DNA from: Geopseudomonas sagittaria
GTDB taxonomy: Bacteria > Pseudomonadota > Gammaproteobacteria > Pseudomonadales > Pseudomonadaceae
Direction of reading: 5' to 3'
DNA: 64,000 bases
Assembly (NCBI RefSeq): GCF_900115715.1
Contig: NZ_FOXM01000004.1
Location: forward strand, 1-64,000
The position numbers and the translations under genes are program-made. Positions 17,493 through 24,770 of this stretch are shown here, piece by piece. The notes under the pieces are model-generated. The model had not been told where the DNA came from. It ran no database searches and was given only the letters and a program-made list of their open reading frames with translations. Position 1 is the first letter of the stretch; every line of letters begins with the position of its first letter.

Positions 17493-17693
17493 TCATCGGT
17501 TCGAGCGCTCGATGACCAGCATCATCAGGACGATCAGCAGCGCCCAGGCGGCGAACAGGTAGGCGAACAGCAACGGAATGCCGAACACCCGGTCGTCACT
17601 GTCGAACAGTGCCAGCAAGGGGTAGCTGAACAGCAGGCAGCCCAGCATGAACAGCGCCACCAGGCGCTGCGCCCGCAGCGTGCGATTGGCCAT
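17493..17693 (-). CDS. small two-helix membrane protein upstream of the SSS kinase
   Basis: A 66-aa protein (MANRTLRAQR...) with two hydrophobic helices (about 12-30 and 38-58), short basic N-terminus in and ERSNR at the end. Small partner proteins of this kind often precede SSF transporters. The ATG at 17693 has a near-perfect AGGAGGTG seven bases upstream; a GTG three codons earlier overlaps that site and cannot be the start. First gene of the four-gene operon running down to 12207. Function unknown; an accessory subunit of the transporter-kinase is an inference. Confidence 0.72.
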   Translation of the reverse strand: MANRTLRAQRLVALFMLGCLLFSYPLLALFDSDDRVFGIPLLFAYLFAAWALLIVLMMLVIERSNR

Positions 17694-17827
17694 GGGCTTC
17701 ACCTCCTAGGCCAAGTGTGGCCGATTATTCATGCTCCGCACTGGCCGCTCGCGCATTAATTGCGGCCCGAAATATCGGCGAAGCCCCCGCCTGCGACCAC
17801 GCTTTTTTGACGCGCGGCGCGGCCGAC

Positions 17828-18706
17828 TCAGCCACCCAGACCGGCACAATAGTCTCGCACCGGCAGGGCCGGCGTGTACCAGACGAAGTCGGCCTGGGTC
17901 GCCGCGACCGGCCTGCCCACCTCGGCCAACTGCAGCACCTGCAGTCCCCCGGCAACCCCCAGGTCGGCCAGATGCAAAGGCACACCCAGATCGCGGCGCA
18001 CATGGAAGGCCCCGGCCAGCAGGATCGCCGGCTTCGGCGCCGCCAACAAACGTTCGGCCATGCGCCGGTCGCGCTGCTGCTGCACGGCGAGCATCGCCGG
18101 CAGCTGGCTTTCCGGCAGCTGGCCGCAGTGCGCTTCGCGGATCTGCTCGAGCAGTTGCGCGCGCACGGCAGGCGCCACGGCGGCCTCCCCGCGCAATACC
18201 GGCAGGGAGCGGTAGATCTGGCCTACTTCGGCGCGGTCGAGGTTGGCCGCCAGCAACGGCTCCGGCTGCGCCAGGGAGTGACGGATCAGGCCGGCGTACT
18301 GCTGCCAGTCCCAACCCCGCTGCCAGGCCAGTGCCTGCGGCAGGTCGGCAGGCCAGTCACCGCGCCTGACCGCCCCACGCACCGCGTCGACCCGCGCCTG
18401 CTGGCCGGGCTCGAACATCTCCAGCAGCAGGCTGCCCGGCGCGCGCCGCTGTTCCAGCGCCTGCAGCAGCCACAGCTGCAGGGCGTGGTGATCCGGATTG
18501 TCATGCTGCTCGCCGATCAGCAACCGCTCGGCGCCCGCCAGGCGTTCGACAAGCTGCGCCGGGGTCAGCCGCTCGCCCGTGCGCAGGTCGCGGATCACGC
18601 CAAGGTCGGCATGGGTGCGCCCCCCGGGACTCTGCCAGGCCGGCAATGGCGGCAGGCTGTGGCAGGCGGCCAGCAGGGCCAGGCAACAGAGCAACAGGAT
18701 GCGCAT
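17828..18706 (-). CDS. phuW: ChaN-like haem-binding lipoprotein (PhuW-like)
   Basis: A 292-aa lipoprotein with lipobox LAAC (Cys15). The ChaN/Tiki-like domain begins with LIGEQHDNPDHHALQ (about 63-77), and conserved LLLEMF and ILLAGAFHVRRD blocks follow. ChaN proteins bind haem and are linked to outer-membrane iron uptake. It lies 12 bp after the ATPase gene, last of the permease-ATPase-ChaN trio; the same order closes the phu haem cluster of P. aeruginosa. No clear terminator was seen after it. Confidence 0.82.
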   Translation of the reverse strand: MRILLLCCLALLAACHSLPPLPAWQSPGGRTHADLGVIRDLRTGERLTPAQLVERLAGAERLLIGEQHDNPDHHALQLWLLQALEQRRAPGSLLLEMFEPGQQARVDAVRGAVRRGDWPADLPQALAWQRGWDWQQYAGLIRHSLAQPEPLLAANLDRAEVGQIYRSLPVLRGEAAVAPAVRAQLLEQIREAHCGQLPESQLPAMLAVQQQRDRRMAERLLAAPKPAILLAGAFHVRRDLGVPLHLADLGVAGGLQVLQLAEVGRPVAATQADFVWYTPALPVRDYCAGLGG

Positions 18707-18718
18707 CGACGGTCCTCC

Positions 18719-19486
18719 TCAGCGCGCGATGATCAGCGGATGACCGCGTTCGGGGTGGCGCTGCACCAGCACCTCGAGGCCGAACACCGCCTGCAGCGGC
18801 GCACACTGCAGCACCTGCTCGGGCGTGCCGAGCGTATGCACGCGCCCGCGCTGGAGCAGCAGCAGGCGATCACAATAGCGCGCCGCCAGGTTGAGGTCGT
18901 GGAGGATCACCAGCACCGCCACGCCGCGCGCCGCCAGCGCCTGCACGACCTGCAGGATGCTGTGCTGGTGCAGCGGATCGAGCATCGAGGTCGGCTCGTC
19001 GAGCAGCACTACCTGGCCCGCCGCCCCCGGCCACAACTGGGCCAGAATGCGCGCCAGATGCACGCGCTGGCGCTCGCCACCGGACAGGGCCAGATAACTG
19101 CGCCCGGCCAGGTGGCTGGCATCCGCCGCGGCCAGCGCCTCGGCGACGATCTCCCCGTCGCGCTGCTGCCCGCTGGCATGCGGCAGACGGCCCATGGCCA
19201 CCACCTGCTCGACACGAAAGGCGAAACCCAGGGTCGAACTCTGCGGCAGCACGGCCAGGCGGCACGCCCGTTCGCGCCCCGGCCAGGCGGCCAGGTCGCG
19301 CCCATCCAGCAATACCCGCCCGTGCGCCGGCGCCAACTCGCCACTGAGGGCGCCGAGCAGGGTACTCTTGCCGGCCCCGTTGGGGCCGAGCACACCGAAC
19401 ACCTCGCCGGGACGCAGGGCGAGGTCGATATCCGCCAGCACCGTGCAGGAGCCACGGCAGACCGCCAACTGCTCGGCACGCAACAT
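18719..19486 (-). CDS. phuV: haem ABC transporter ATP-binding protein
   Basis: A 255-aa ABC ATPase of the HmuV/PhuV type. Walker [10 protein letters not shown] at 34-42, signature LSGGERQRV at about 134-142, Walker B VVLLDEPT at about 159-166, and the switch His in [14 protein letters not shown]. The ATG at 19486 overlaps the permease stop by one base (TGATG), which fixes the start; the frame continues far upstream without meaning. Works with the permease encoded just before it. The haem assignment comes from the ChaN-like neighbour and family; iron-siderophore or cobalamin import would look alike. Confidence 0.88.
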   Translation of the reverse strand: MLRAEQLAVCRGSCTVLADIDLALRPGEVFGVLGPNGAGKSTLLGALSGELAPAHGRVLLDGRDLAAWPGRERACRLAVLPQSSTLGFAFRVEQVVAMGRLPHASGQQRDGEIVAEALAAADASHLAGRSYLALSGGERQRVHLARILAQLWPGAAGQVVLLDEPTSMLDPLHQHSILQVVQALAARGVAVLVILHDLNLAARYCDRLLLLQRGRVHTLGTPEQVLQCAPLQAVFGLEVLVQRHPERGHPLIIAR

Positions 19487-20550
19487 CAGAAGCGCTCCCG
19501 CAGCAGCAGGTAGAGAAAGAAGGGCGCACCGAGCAGCGCGGTCAGGGTGCCGATCGGCAGTTCCGCCGGCGCCAGCAGCAGGCGTGCGGCCAGGTCGGCA
19601 AGCAGCAGCAGGCTCGCTCCGGCCAGCGCAGCGGCCGGCAGCAGGCGGCGGTGATCCGGCCCGGTGAGCAGGCGCACCAGATGCGGCACCACCAGACCTA
19701 CGAAGCCGATCATCCCGGCCGCCGCCACCGCGGCGCCGACCCCCAGCGCGGTGCACAGCACCAGCTCGCGCTTCAGGCGCTCGACCTCGAAGCCGAGATG
19801 GCGCGCCTCCGACTCGCCGAGCAGCAGCGCATTCAGGGCCGCGGCCCGCCGCGGCAGCCACAGCGCCACACCGCTGCCGACCAGCAGCAGCGGCCACAGC
19901 CGCGCATAACTGGCGCCATTGAGGCTGCCGAGGTTCCAGAAGGTCAGGGTGCGCAGGGTGGCATCGTCGGCCAGGTAGCTGAACAGGCCGATGCCCGCGC
20001 CGGCCAGCGCACTCAGGGCGATGCCGGCCAGCAACATGGTCGCAACGCTGGTCTGGCCGTCGCGCCGTCCCAGCCGGTAGACCAGCGCGGTCACCCCGAG
20101 GCCGCCGGCAAAGGCGCAGGCCGACAGCAACCAGGGCACCAGCCACGCCGGCGTGCCGCCGAACAGGGCGCCGCCGACTATGGCCAGCGCGGCACCCAGC
20201 GCCGCCCCACTGGACACCCCCACCAGCCCGGGATCGGCCAACGGGTTGCGGAACAGGCCCTGCATCGCCACCCCGCACAGCGCCAGCACCGCCCCCACCA
20301 CCAGCGCGAGCAGCGCCCGCGGCAAGCGGATCTGGCCGATGATCAGCTCGGCCTGCGCCAGGTCGCTGCCGTCCAGCGGCAGGCCGGCCAGGCGCAGCAG
20401 CGCGCGCAGGCTGTCGCCCAGCGGCAGGCTGAGCGGACCGAGCGCCAGGGCCAACCAGAAGGCCAGCGCCAGCAGGAGCAGCAGGGCCGGGATCAGCGCG
20501 CGGCCGGAGGCGGGGGGAGTTGTCACGGGAGTCGATGTTCCAGAAGGCAC
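19486..20550 (-). CDS. phuU: haem ABC transporter permease (FecCD/BtuC family)
   Basis: A 354-aa inner-membrane permease with about nine hydrophobic helices and the FecCD landmarks [19 protein letters not shown] and [19 protein letters not shown] (residues about 75-120), and [11 protein letters not shown] near the end, the ATPase-contacting loop. The start is uncertain: GTG at 20550 is the longest choice, while a second GTG eight codons on is also possible; neither has a strong ribosome-binding site. No Fur-box-like sequence is seen in the 100 bp shared with the divergent Rieske gene. Genes for a periplasmic binding protein, haem-degrading carrier and receptor are absent here. Confidence 0.87.
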   Translation of the reverse strand: MPSGTSTPVTTPPASGRALIPALLLLLALAFWLALALGPLSLPLGDSLRALLRLAGLPLDGSDLAQAELIIGQIRLPRALLALVVGAVLALCGVAMQGLFRNPLADPGLVGVSSGAALGAALAIVGGALFGGTPAWLVPWLLSACAFAGGLGVTALVYRLGRRDGQTSVATMLLAGIALSALAGAGIGLFSYLADDATLRTLTFWNLGSLNGASYARLWPLLLVGSGVALWLPRRAAALNALLLGESEARHLGFEVERLKRELVLCTALGVGAAVAAAGMIGFVGLVVPHLVRLLTGPDHRRLLPAAALAGASLLLLADLAARLLLAPAELPIGTLTALLGAPFFLYLLLRERF

Positions 20551-20651
20551 AGCGCAGCAGCATAAGAGGCCGCGGCGGCCACGGCCAGCCCGCCGACTTG
20601 GCAGACACGCCGGCCCGCGCGGATAATCGGCTGCTTTGCAGGGGAACCCAC

Positions 20652-20969
20652 ATGCAGCGCCTGTGCAACAGCAATGAACTGCCCGAGGGCAGCAGCCGCG
20701 GCTTCGTCATCGACGGCAGCAGCCTGCTGCTGGTGCGCCGCGAGGGACGCGCCTACGCCTACCGCAACCGTTGCCCGCATCGCGGCATCCCGCTGGAATG
20801 GCAGCCCGACCGGTTCCTCGACGACAGCGCCAGCCTGATCCAGTGCGCGACCCACGGCGCACTGTTTCTCATCGAGTCCGGCGAATGCGTGGCCGGCCCC
20901 TGCGCCGGGGAAAGCCTCGAGACCCTGCCCTGCCGCGAGCAGGACGACGGCATCTGGGTGGATGTTTAG
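20652..20969 (+). CDS. small Rieske [2Fe-2S] protein
   Basis: A 105-aa soluble protein that is little more than a Rieske domain: [10 protein letters not shown] gives the first Cys/His pair (about 41-43) and CATHGALF the second (about 64-67), with the expected spacing. It resembles ferredoxin components of ring-hydroxylating or nitrite-reductase-like systems but stands alone, so it probably passes electrons to an enzyme encoded elsewhere. The ATG at 20652 is preceded by AGGGGAA at seven bases. Divergent from the haem permease. Confidence 0.88.
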   Translation: MQRLCNSNELPEGSSRGFVIDGSSLLLVRREGRAYAYRNRCPHRGIPLEWQPDRFLDDSASLIQCATHGALFLIESGECVAGPCAGESLETLPCREQDDGIWVDV

Positions 20970-21015
20970 GCGCGCGGCACGCCCCGCTATATAGCAACGG
21001 TGCGCAGCGTGCATC

Positions 21016-21723
21016 CTACAGAATGACCTCCAGCCGCCGGCTCAAGCGGATACCCGCGGGCGACAGCTCAGCACCGTAGGCCAGCACCTCCACGCCGGCG
21101 TCCACCGCTTCCCGCAACGCCGCGGCGTAGCGCGGGTCGATCTCCGCCGCCGGGCGTACCGCTTCGACGCCGGTGAGATTCACGCAATACAGCTGTACCG
21201 CGCGAACCCCCTGCCGCGCCAGCGTCGCCAGCTCGCGCAGGTGCTTGCTGCCGCGCTCGGTGCGCGCGTCGGGGAAGGCCGCCACCGGCGTGGCGTCGAA
21301 ACCCAGGGTGACGCTCTTGACCTCGACGAAGGCGCTGCCGTGGGCAAAGTCGAGACAGAAATCAACCCGGCTGTTTTCCGCGCCGTAACGCACCTCGCGC
21401 CGGAGTCCGGCGAAACCGGCCAGTTCGGCGATCGTCCCGGCGCGCAACGCCTCCGCCACCAAGGCATTGGCGCGTGCGGTGTTGACGCAGGCCAGGCGCC
21501 CCTGCGGCGTCTCGCTGAGCTCCCAGGTGCCCGGCAGCTTGCGCTTCGGATCGTTCGAGCGGCTGAACCAGACCCGCCCGCCCTCGGCCATGCAGTTGAG
21601 CATCGAGCCGGTGTTTGGGCAGTGGATGGTCAACGCCTCGCCCTGCAACGTCTCGATGTCGGCGAGAAAGCGCTTGTAGCGGCGCAGCAGGCGGCCCTCC
21701 TCCAGCGGCGGATCAAACTGCAT
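21016..21723 (-). CDS. sfsA: sugar fermentation stimulation protein SfsA
   Basis: A 235-aa SfsA family protein: [10 protein letters not shown] near the N-terminus (OB-fold half), [11 protein letters not shown] at about 34-44, and a PD-(D/E)XK nuclease-like core with [22 protein letters not shown] (acidic and Glu-x-Lys residues at about 119-138). Named from E. coli overexpression effects on maltose use; its true biochemical role is unsettled, nucleic-acid binding being most likely. Its ATG overlaps the end of the upstream aminotransferase gene by 11 bp, so the two are co-transcribed. Confidence 0.93.
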   Translation of the reverse strand: MQFDPPLEEGRLLRRYKRFLADIETLQGEALTIHCPNTGSMLNCMAEGGRVWFSRSNDPKRKLPGTWELSETPQGRLACVNTARANALVAEALRAGTIAELAGFAGLRREVRYGAENSRVDFCLDFAHGSAFVEVKSVTLGFDATPVAAFPDARTERGSKHLRELATLARQGVRAVQLYCVNLTGVEAVRPAAEIDPRYAAALREAVDAGVEVLAYGAELSPAGIRLSRRLEVIL

Positions 21724-22894
21724 GGGGATTCCAGCTCTTCAGGCCGCGGGCGATGCGCTCGACCGCCTGCTCCAGGCGCGGCAAGCTCTGGGTGTAGGCG
21801 AAGCGCACGTGACGGGTGGCCAGATGGCGACCGAAGTCCAGCCCCGGGGTGATCGCCACGTGCTCGGTCTCGAGGAAATGCTGGCAGAAGGCGTAGGCGT
21901 CGCCGCCAAACGCCGAGATGTCGGCGTACAGGTAGAAAGCGCCCTGCGGCTCCACGGCGATGCGGAAACCCAGCGCACGCAGGGCCGGCAGCAGGTAGTC
22001 GCGACGGCGGGCGAACTCGGCGCGGCGCGCCTCGAGGATCGTCAGGGTGTCCGGCTCGAAACAGGCCAGCGCGGCATGCTGGGCAATTGTCGGCGCGCTG
22101 ATGTAGAGGTTCTGCGCCAGCTTCTCCAGTGACGGCACGGCGTTTTCCGGTGCCACCAGCCAGCCCAGGCGCCAGCCGGTCATGCCGAAGTACTTGGAGA
22201 AGCTGTTGAGCACATAGGCCTCGTCGTCCACCTCCAGCACGCTGGGCGCATCCAGGCCATAGGTCAGCCCGTGGTAGATCTCGTCCACCAGCAGCTGGCC
22301 GCCGCGCGCGCGCAGGGCGCTGGACAACCCCGCCAGCTGCTCGCGACTGAGCACGCTGCCGGTGGGATTGGCCGGCGAGGCCAGCAGGGCGCCGACGCTG
22401 TCGCCATTCCAGTGCTGCTCGACCAGCTCCGGGGTCAGCTGGTAGTTCGACTCCGGCCCCACCGGCACCAACTGCGCATCGCCCTCAACCAGGCGCAGGA
22501 AGTGGCGGTTACACGGATAGCCGGGATCGGCCAGCAGCCAGTGCTTGCCCGGGTCCACCAGCAGGGCGCTGGCCAGCAGCAGGGCACCGCTGCCGCCGGG
22601 GGTGATGAGGATGCGCTCGGGGTCTATGCTCACTGCGTAGCGCTGGGCATAAAAGCCAGCCAGCGCCTCGCGCAGCGCCGGCAAGCCGCGCGCGGCGGTA
22701 TAGCGGGTATGTCCGGCCGCCAGGGCGGCCTGACCGGCACGCACGATGGGCTCGGCGGTGGCGAAATCCGGCTCGCCGATTTCCAGGTGGATCACGTCGT
22801 GGCCGGCGGCCTGCAGCTCGTGGGCACGACCCAGCAGGGCCATGACGTGAAAGGGTTCGATGGCGCGACTGCGCGCGCTGAAGAGCGGAGCCAT
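21713..22894 (-). CDS. class I/II PLP-dependent aminotransferase
   Basis: A 393-aa fold-type I aminotransferase. The N-terminal [10 protein letters not shown] and HLEIGEPDF signatures, [11 protein letters not shown] (about 175-185), DEIYHGL and the PLP-lysine motif [15 protein letters not shown] (Lys at about 232) are all visible. The C-terminal RFAYTQS carries the substrate-carboxylate Arg. Amino-acid specificity cannot be told from this. I start at the ATG at 22894, which has GGAGGG seven bases upstream; a longer frame adds 13 unrelated residues. Followed by sfsA with an 11-bp overlap. Confidence 0.92.
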   Translation of the reverse strand: MAPLFSARSRAIEPFHVMALLGRAHELQAAGHDVIHLEIGEPDFATAEPIVRAGQAALAAGHTRYTAARGLPALREALAGFYAQRYAVSIDPERILITPGGSGALLLASALLVDPGKHWLLADPGYPCNRHFLRLVEGDAQLVPVGPESNYQLTPELVEQHWNGDSVGALLASPANPTGSVLSREQLAGLSSALRARGGQLLVDEIYHGLTYGLDAPSVLEVDDEAYVLNSFSKYFGMTGWRLGWLVAPENAVPSLEKLAQNLYISAPTIAQHAALACFEPDTLTILEARRAEFARRRDYLLPALRALGFRIAVEPQGAFYLYADISAFGGDAYAFCQHFLETEHVAITPGLDFGRHLATRHVRFAYTQSLPRLEQAVERIARGLKSWNPHAV

Positions 22895-23088
22895 GCGGCC
22901 CTCCGGGATCAGGCAAAGGGGGATTCTAGCCAACTGTTGCCCAGCATGGCAGACGCCGCGAGCGCCGGGCTGGCGTCCGCCTGGGGATTCTGGTAGGTTC
23001 GCCCGCTTGCAAACGCAGGCACGGCTAGACTGCCGAAGATGGACACAACCTGCGTACGGGATTAGCGAACGTGAGAGGCGGACATATC

Positions 23089-23529
23089 ATGCCGACCAAG
23101 ACCCAAGACAAAAGCACAAAGATCCGCGCCTTCGAGCCCTACCAGGAAACCAAGGGCGAGGAGTACATGGGCGACAAGATGCGCGCCCACTTCACCGGCA
23201 TCCTCAACCAGTGGAAGCTGGAGCTGATGGAGGAGGTCGACCGCACCGTGCACCACATGCAGGACGAGGCCGCCAACTTCCCCGATCCGGCCGACCGCGC
23301 CAGCCAGGAAGAAGAGTTCAGCCTGGAGCTGCGCACCCGCGATCGCGAGCGCAAGCTGATCAAGAAGATCGACGAAACCCTGCAGCTGATCGAGGACAAC
23401 GAGTACGGCTGGTGCGACTCCTGCGGCGTCGAGATCGGCATCCGCCGCCTCGAGGCGCGGCCGACCGCCACCCTGTGCATCGACTGCAAGACCCTTGCCG
23501 AAATCAAGGAAAAGCAGCTGGGTTCCTGA
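23089..23529 (+). CDS. dksA: RNA polymerase-binding transcription factor DksA
   Basis: DksA (146 aa) binds the secondary channel of RNA polymerase and, with ppGpp, retunes stable-RNA and amino-acid promoters. A long coiled coil (about 30-105) carries the tip motif with DPADRAS. The four-Cys zinc finger is intact: CDSC then 17 residues and CIDC. The ATG at 23089 is favoured over a GTG six codons upstream, since GAGAGG lies 11-17 bases ahead of the ATG. A GC-rich stem-loop separates it from gluQ. Confidence 0.96.
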   Translation: MPTKTQDKSTKIRAFEPYQETKGEEYMGDKMRAHFTGILNQWKLELMEEVDRTVHHMQDEAANFPDPADRASQEEEFSLELRTRDRERKLIKKIDETLQLIEDNEYGWCDSCGVEIGIRRLEARPTATLCIDCKTLAEIKEKQLGS

Positions 23530-23536
23530 CCCGCAA

Positions 23537-23563
23537 CGGGGCGCCACGGCGCCCCGTGCTGTT
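23537..23563 (+). terminator. stem-loop between dksA and gluQ
   Basis: A perfect 9-bp GC stem (cggggcgcc / ggcgccccg) starting 7 bp after the dksA stop, followed by a weak T-rich stretch (tgctgtttc). It probably ends most dksA transcripts and lets a fraction read into gluQ. Confidence 0.65.
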
Positions 23564-23620
23564 TCTGCTGCCCGCCGCCCGTGCGGGTACACGCACCCCC
23601 ATGTCACGCCGCGCCTGCCG

Positions 23621-24508
23621 ATGAGCACACCCTCCGCCTACACCGGCCGCTTCGCCCCCACGCCCAGCGGCTACCTGCACTTCGGCTCGCTGGTCGCCGC
23701 CCTCGCCTCCTACCTCGACGCCCGCGCTGCCGGCGGCCGCTGGCTGCTGCGCATGGAGGACCTCGACCCCCCCCGTGAAGTCCCCGGCGCGCAGGACGCC
23801 ATCCTGCGCACCCTGGAAACCTACGGCTTCGAGTGGGACGGCGCGGTGGAACGGCAGAGCGCCCGCCATGGCGCCTACGCCGCCGCGGTGGACGCGCTGC
23901 TGGCCCGCGGCCTGGCCTACGCCTGCACCTGCTCGCGCAAGCAGCTCGAAGGCCAGTCGATCTACCCCGGCACCTGCCGCGACGCCCGGCGATCAACGAC
24001 GGATGCCGCCATTCGCCTGCGCGTGCCGGATGCAGAGTACCGCTTCGTCGACCGCGTGCAGGGCGAGTTCGCCCAGAACCTCGCCCGCGAGGTCGGCGAC
24101 TTCGTCATCCGCCGCCGTGACGGCCTGTACGCCTACCAGCTGGCGGTGGTGCTCGACGACGCCTGGCAGGGCGTCACCGACATCGTCCGCGGCGCCGACC
24201 TGCTCGACTCCACGCCGCGCCAGCTGTACCTGCAGGAACTGTTCGGCCTGCCGCAGCCGCGCTACCTGCACATCCCCCTGCTGCTGCAGCCGGACGGCCA
24301 CAAGCTGGGCAAGTCCTACCGCTCGCCGCCGCTGCCGGCCGACCAGGCGCCCGCCCTGCTGAGCCGCGCCCTGCGCGCCCTCGGCCAGCAGCCGCCGGCC
24401 GAACTGGCGCAAGGTAACGCCCGCGAGGTGCTGAGCTGGGGCGTGCGCCACTGGAATCCGGCCGCCATCCTGCGCCAGCCGAGCCTGGCCGAGGCGCTGG
24501 TGCGGTAA
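23621..24508 (+). CDS. gluQ: glutamyl-Q tRNA(Asp) synthetase
   Basis: GluQRS (295 aa) activates glutamate and attaches it to the queuosine base of tRNA-Asp. It is a truncated glutamyl-tRNA synthetase: the HIGH-like motif is PTPSGYLHFGSL at 12-23, the zinc site CTC...C lies at about 101-121, and the KMSKS-like motif is KLGKS at about 229-233. The anticodon-binding half is missing, as it should be. The start at 23621 matches the family beginning TGRFAPTPSG; longer frames run back into dksA. Downstream of dksA, as in many Proteobacteria. Confidence 0.94.
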   Translation: MSTPSAYTGRFAPTPSGYLHFGSLVAALASYLDARAAGGRWLLRMEDLDPPREVPGAQDAILRTLETYGFEWDGAVERQSARHGAYAAAVDALLARGLAYACTCSRKQLEGQSIYPGTCRDARRSTTDAAIRLRVPDAEYRFVDRVQGEFAQNLAREVGDFVIRRRDGLYAYQLAVVLDDAWQGVTDIVRGADLLDSTPRQLYLQELFGLPQPRYLHIPLLLQPDGHKLGKSYRSPPLPADQAPALLSRALRALGQQPPAELAQGNAREVLSWGVRHWNPAAILRQPSLAEALVR

Positions 24509-24593
24509 CAGCGCAAACCGCGCTGTGTTACCGCATGCTTCTGCTTCGTCCCCGCCTCCGTTACCATCCGGTCATCCAACGACGAGGCACTCC

Positions 24594-24770
24594 ATGTATA
24601 TCTACCGGCTGGTCCTGCTCCTGGTGGTGGGGATCTACCTGTTCTCCCCGGCCATCATGGACTGGTGGATCGACCCCAACGGCGCCTGGTACCGACCCTA
24701 CCTGCTCTGGCTGATCCTGATCGTCGTCACCTTCATCCTCCAGAGCCAGCGCGATGCCGACGAGCTTTAA
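24594..24770 (+). CDS. cbrX: CbrX, small membrane protein coupled to cbrA
   Basis: A 58-aa protein (MYIYRLVLLL...) with two hydrophobic helices (about 4-18 and 34-50) joined by a WWIDPNGAWYRP turn, ending in a hydrophilic tail. The ATG at 24594 has GACGAGG upstream. It overlaps the cbrA start by 17 bp, so cbrA translation is coupled to it. CbrX is known from P. putida as a conserved small protein encoded directly before cbrA; its molecular role is not settled. Confidence 0.85.
   Translation: MYIYRLVLLLVVGIYLFSPAIMDWWIDPNGAWYRPYLLWLILIVVTFILQSQRDADEL

Noticed and set aside
20551-20651. A Fur box ahead of the haem permease
   Set aside because: The only resemblance is a lone gataat word at about 20620; no paired half-site is present.
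19487-20710. Upstream extension of the haem ATPase frame by about 400 codons
   Set aside because: This part runs in another frame over the permease gene and has Arg/Ala/Gly-rich nonsense sequence. The ATPase starts at 19486 at a TGATG overlap.
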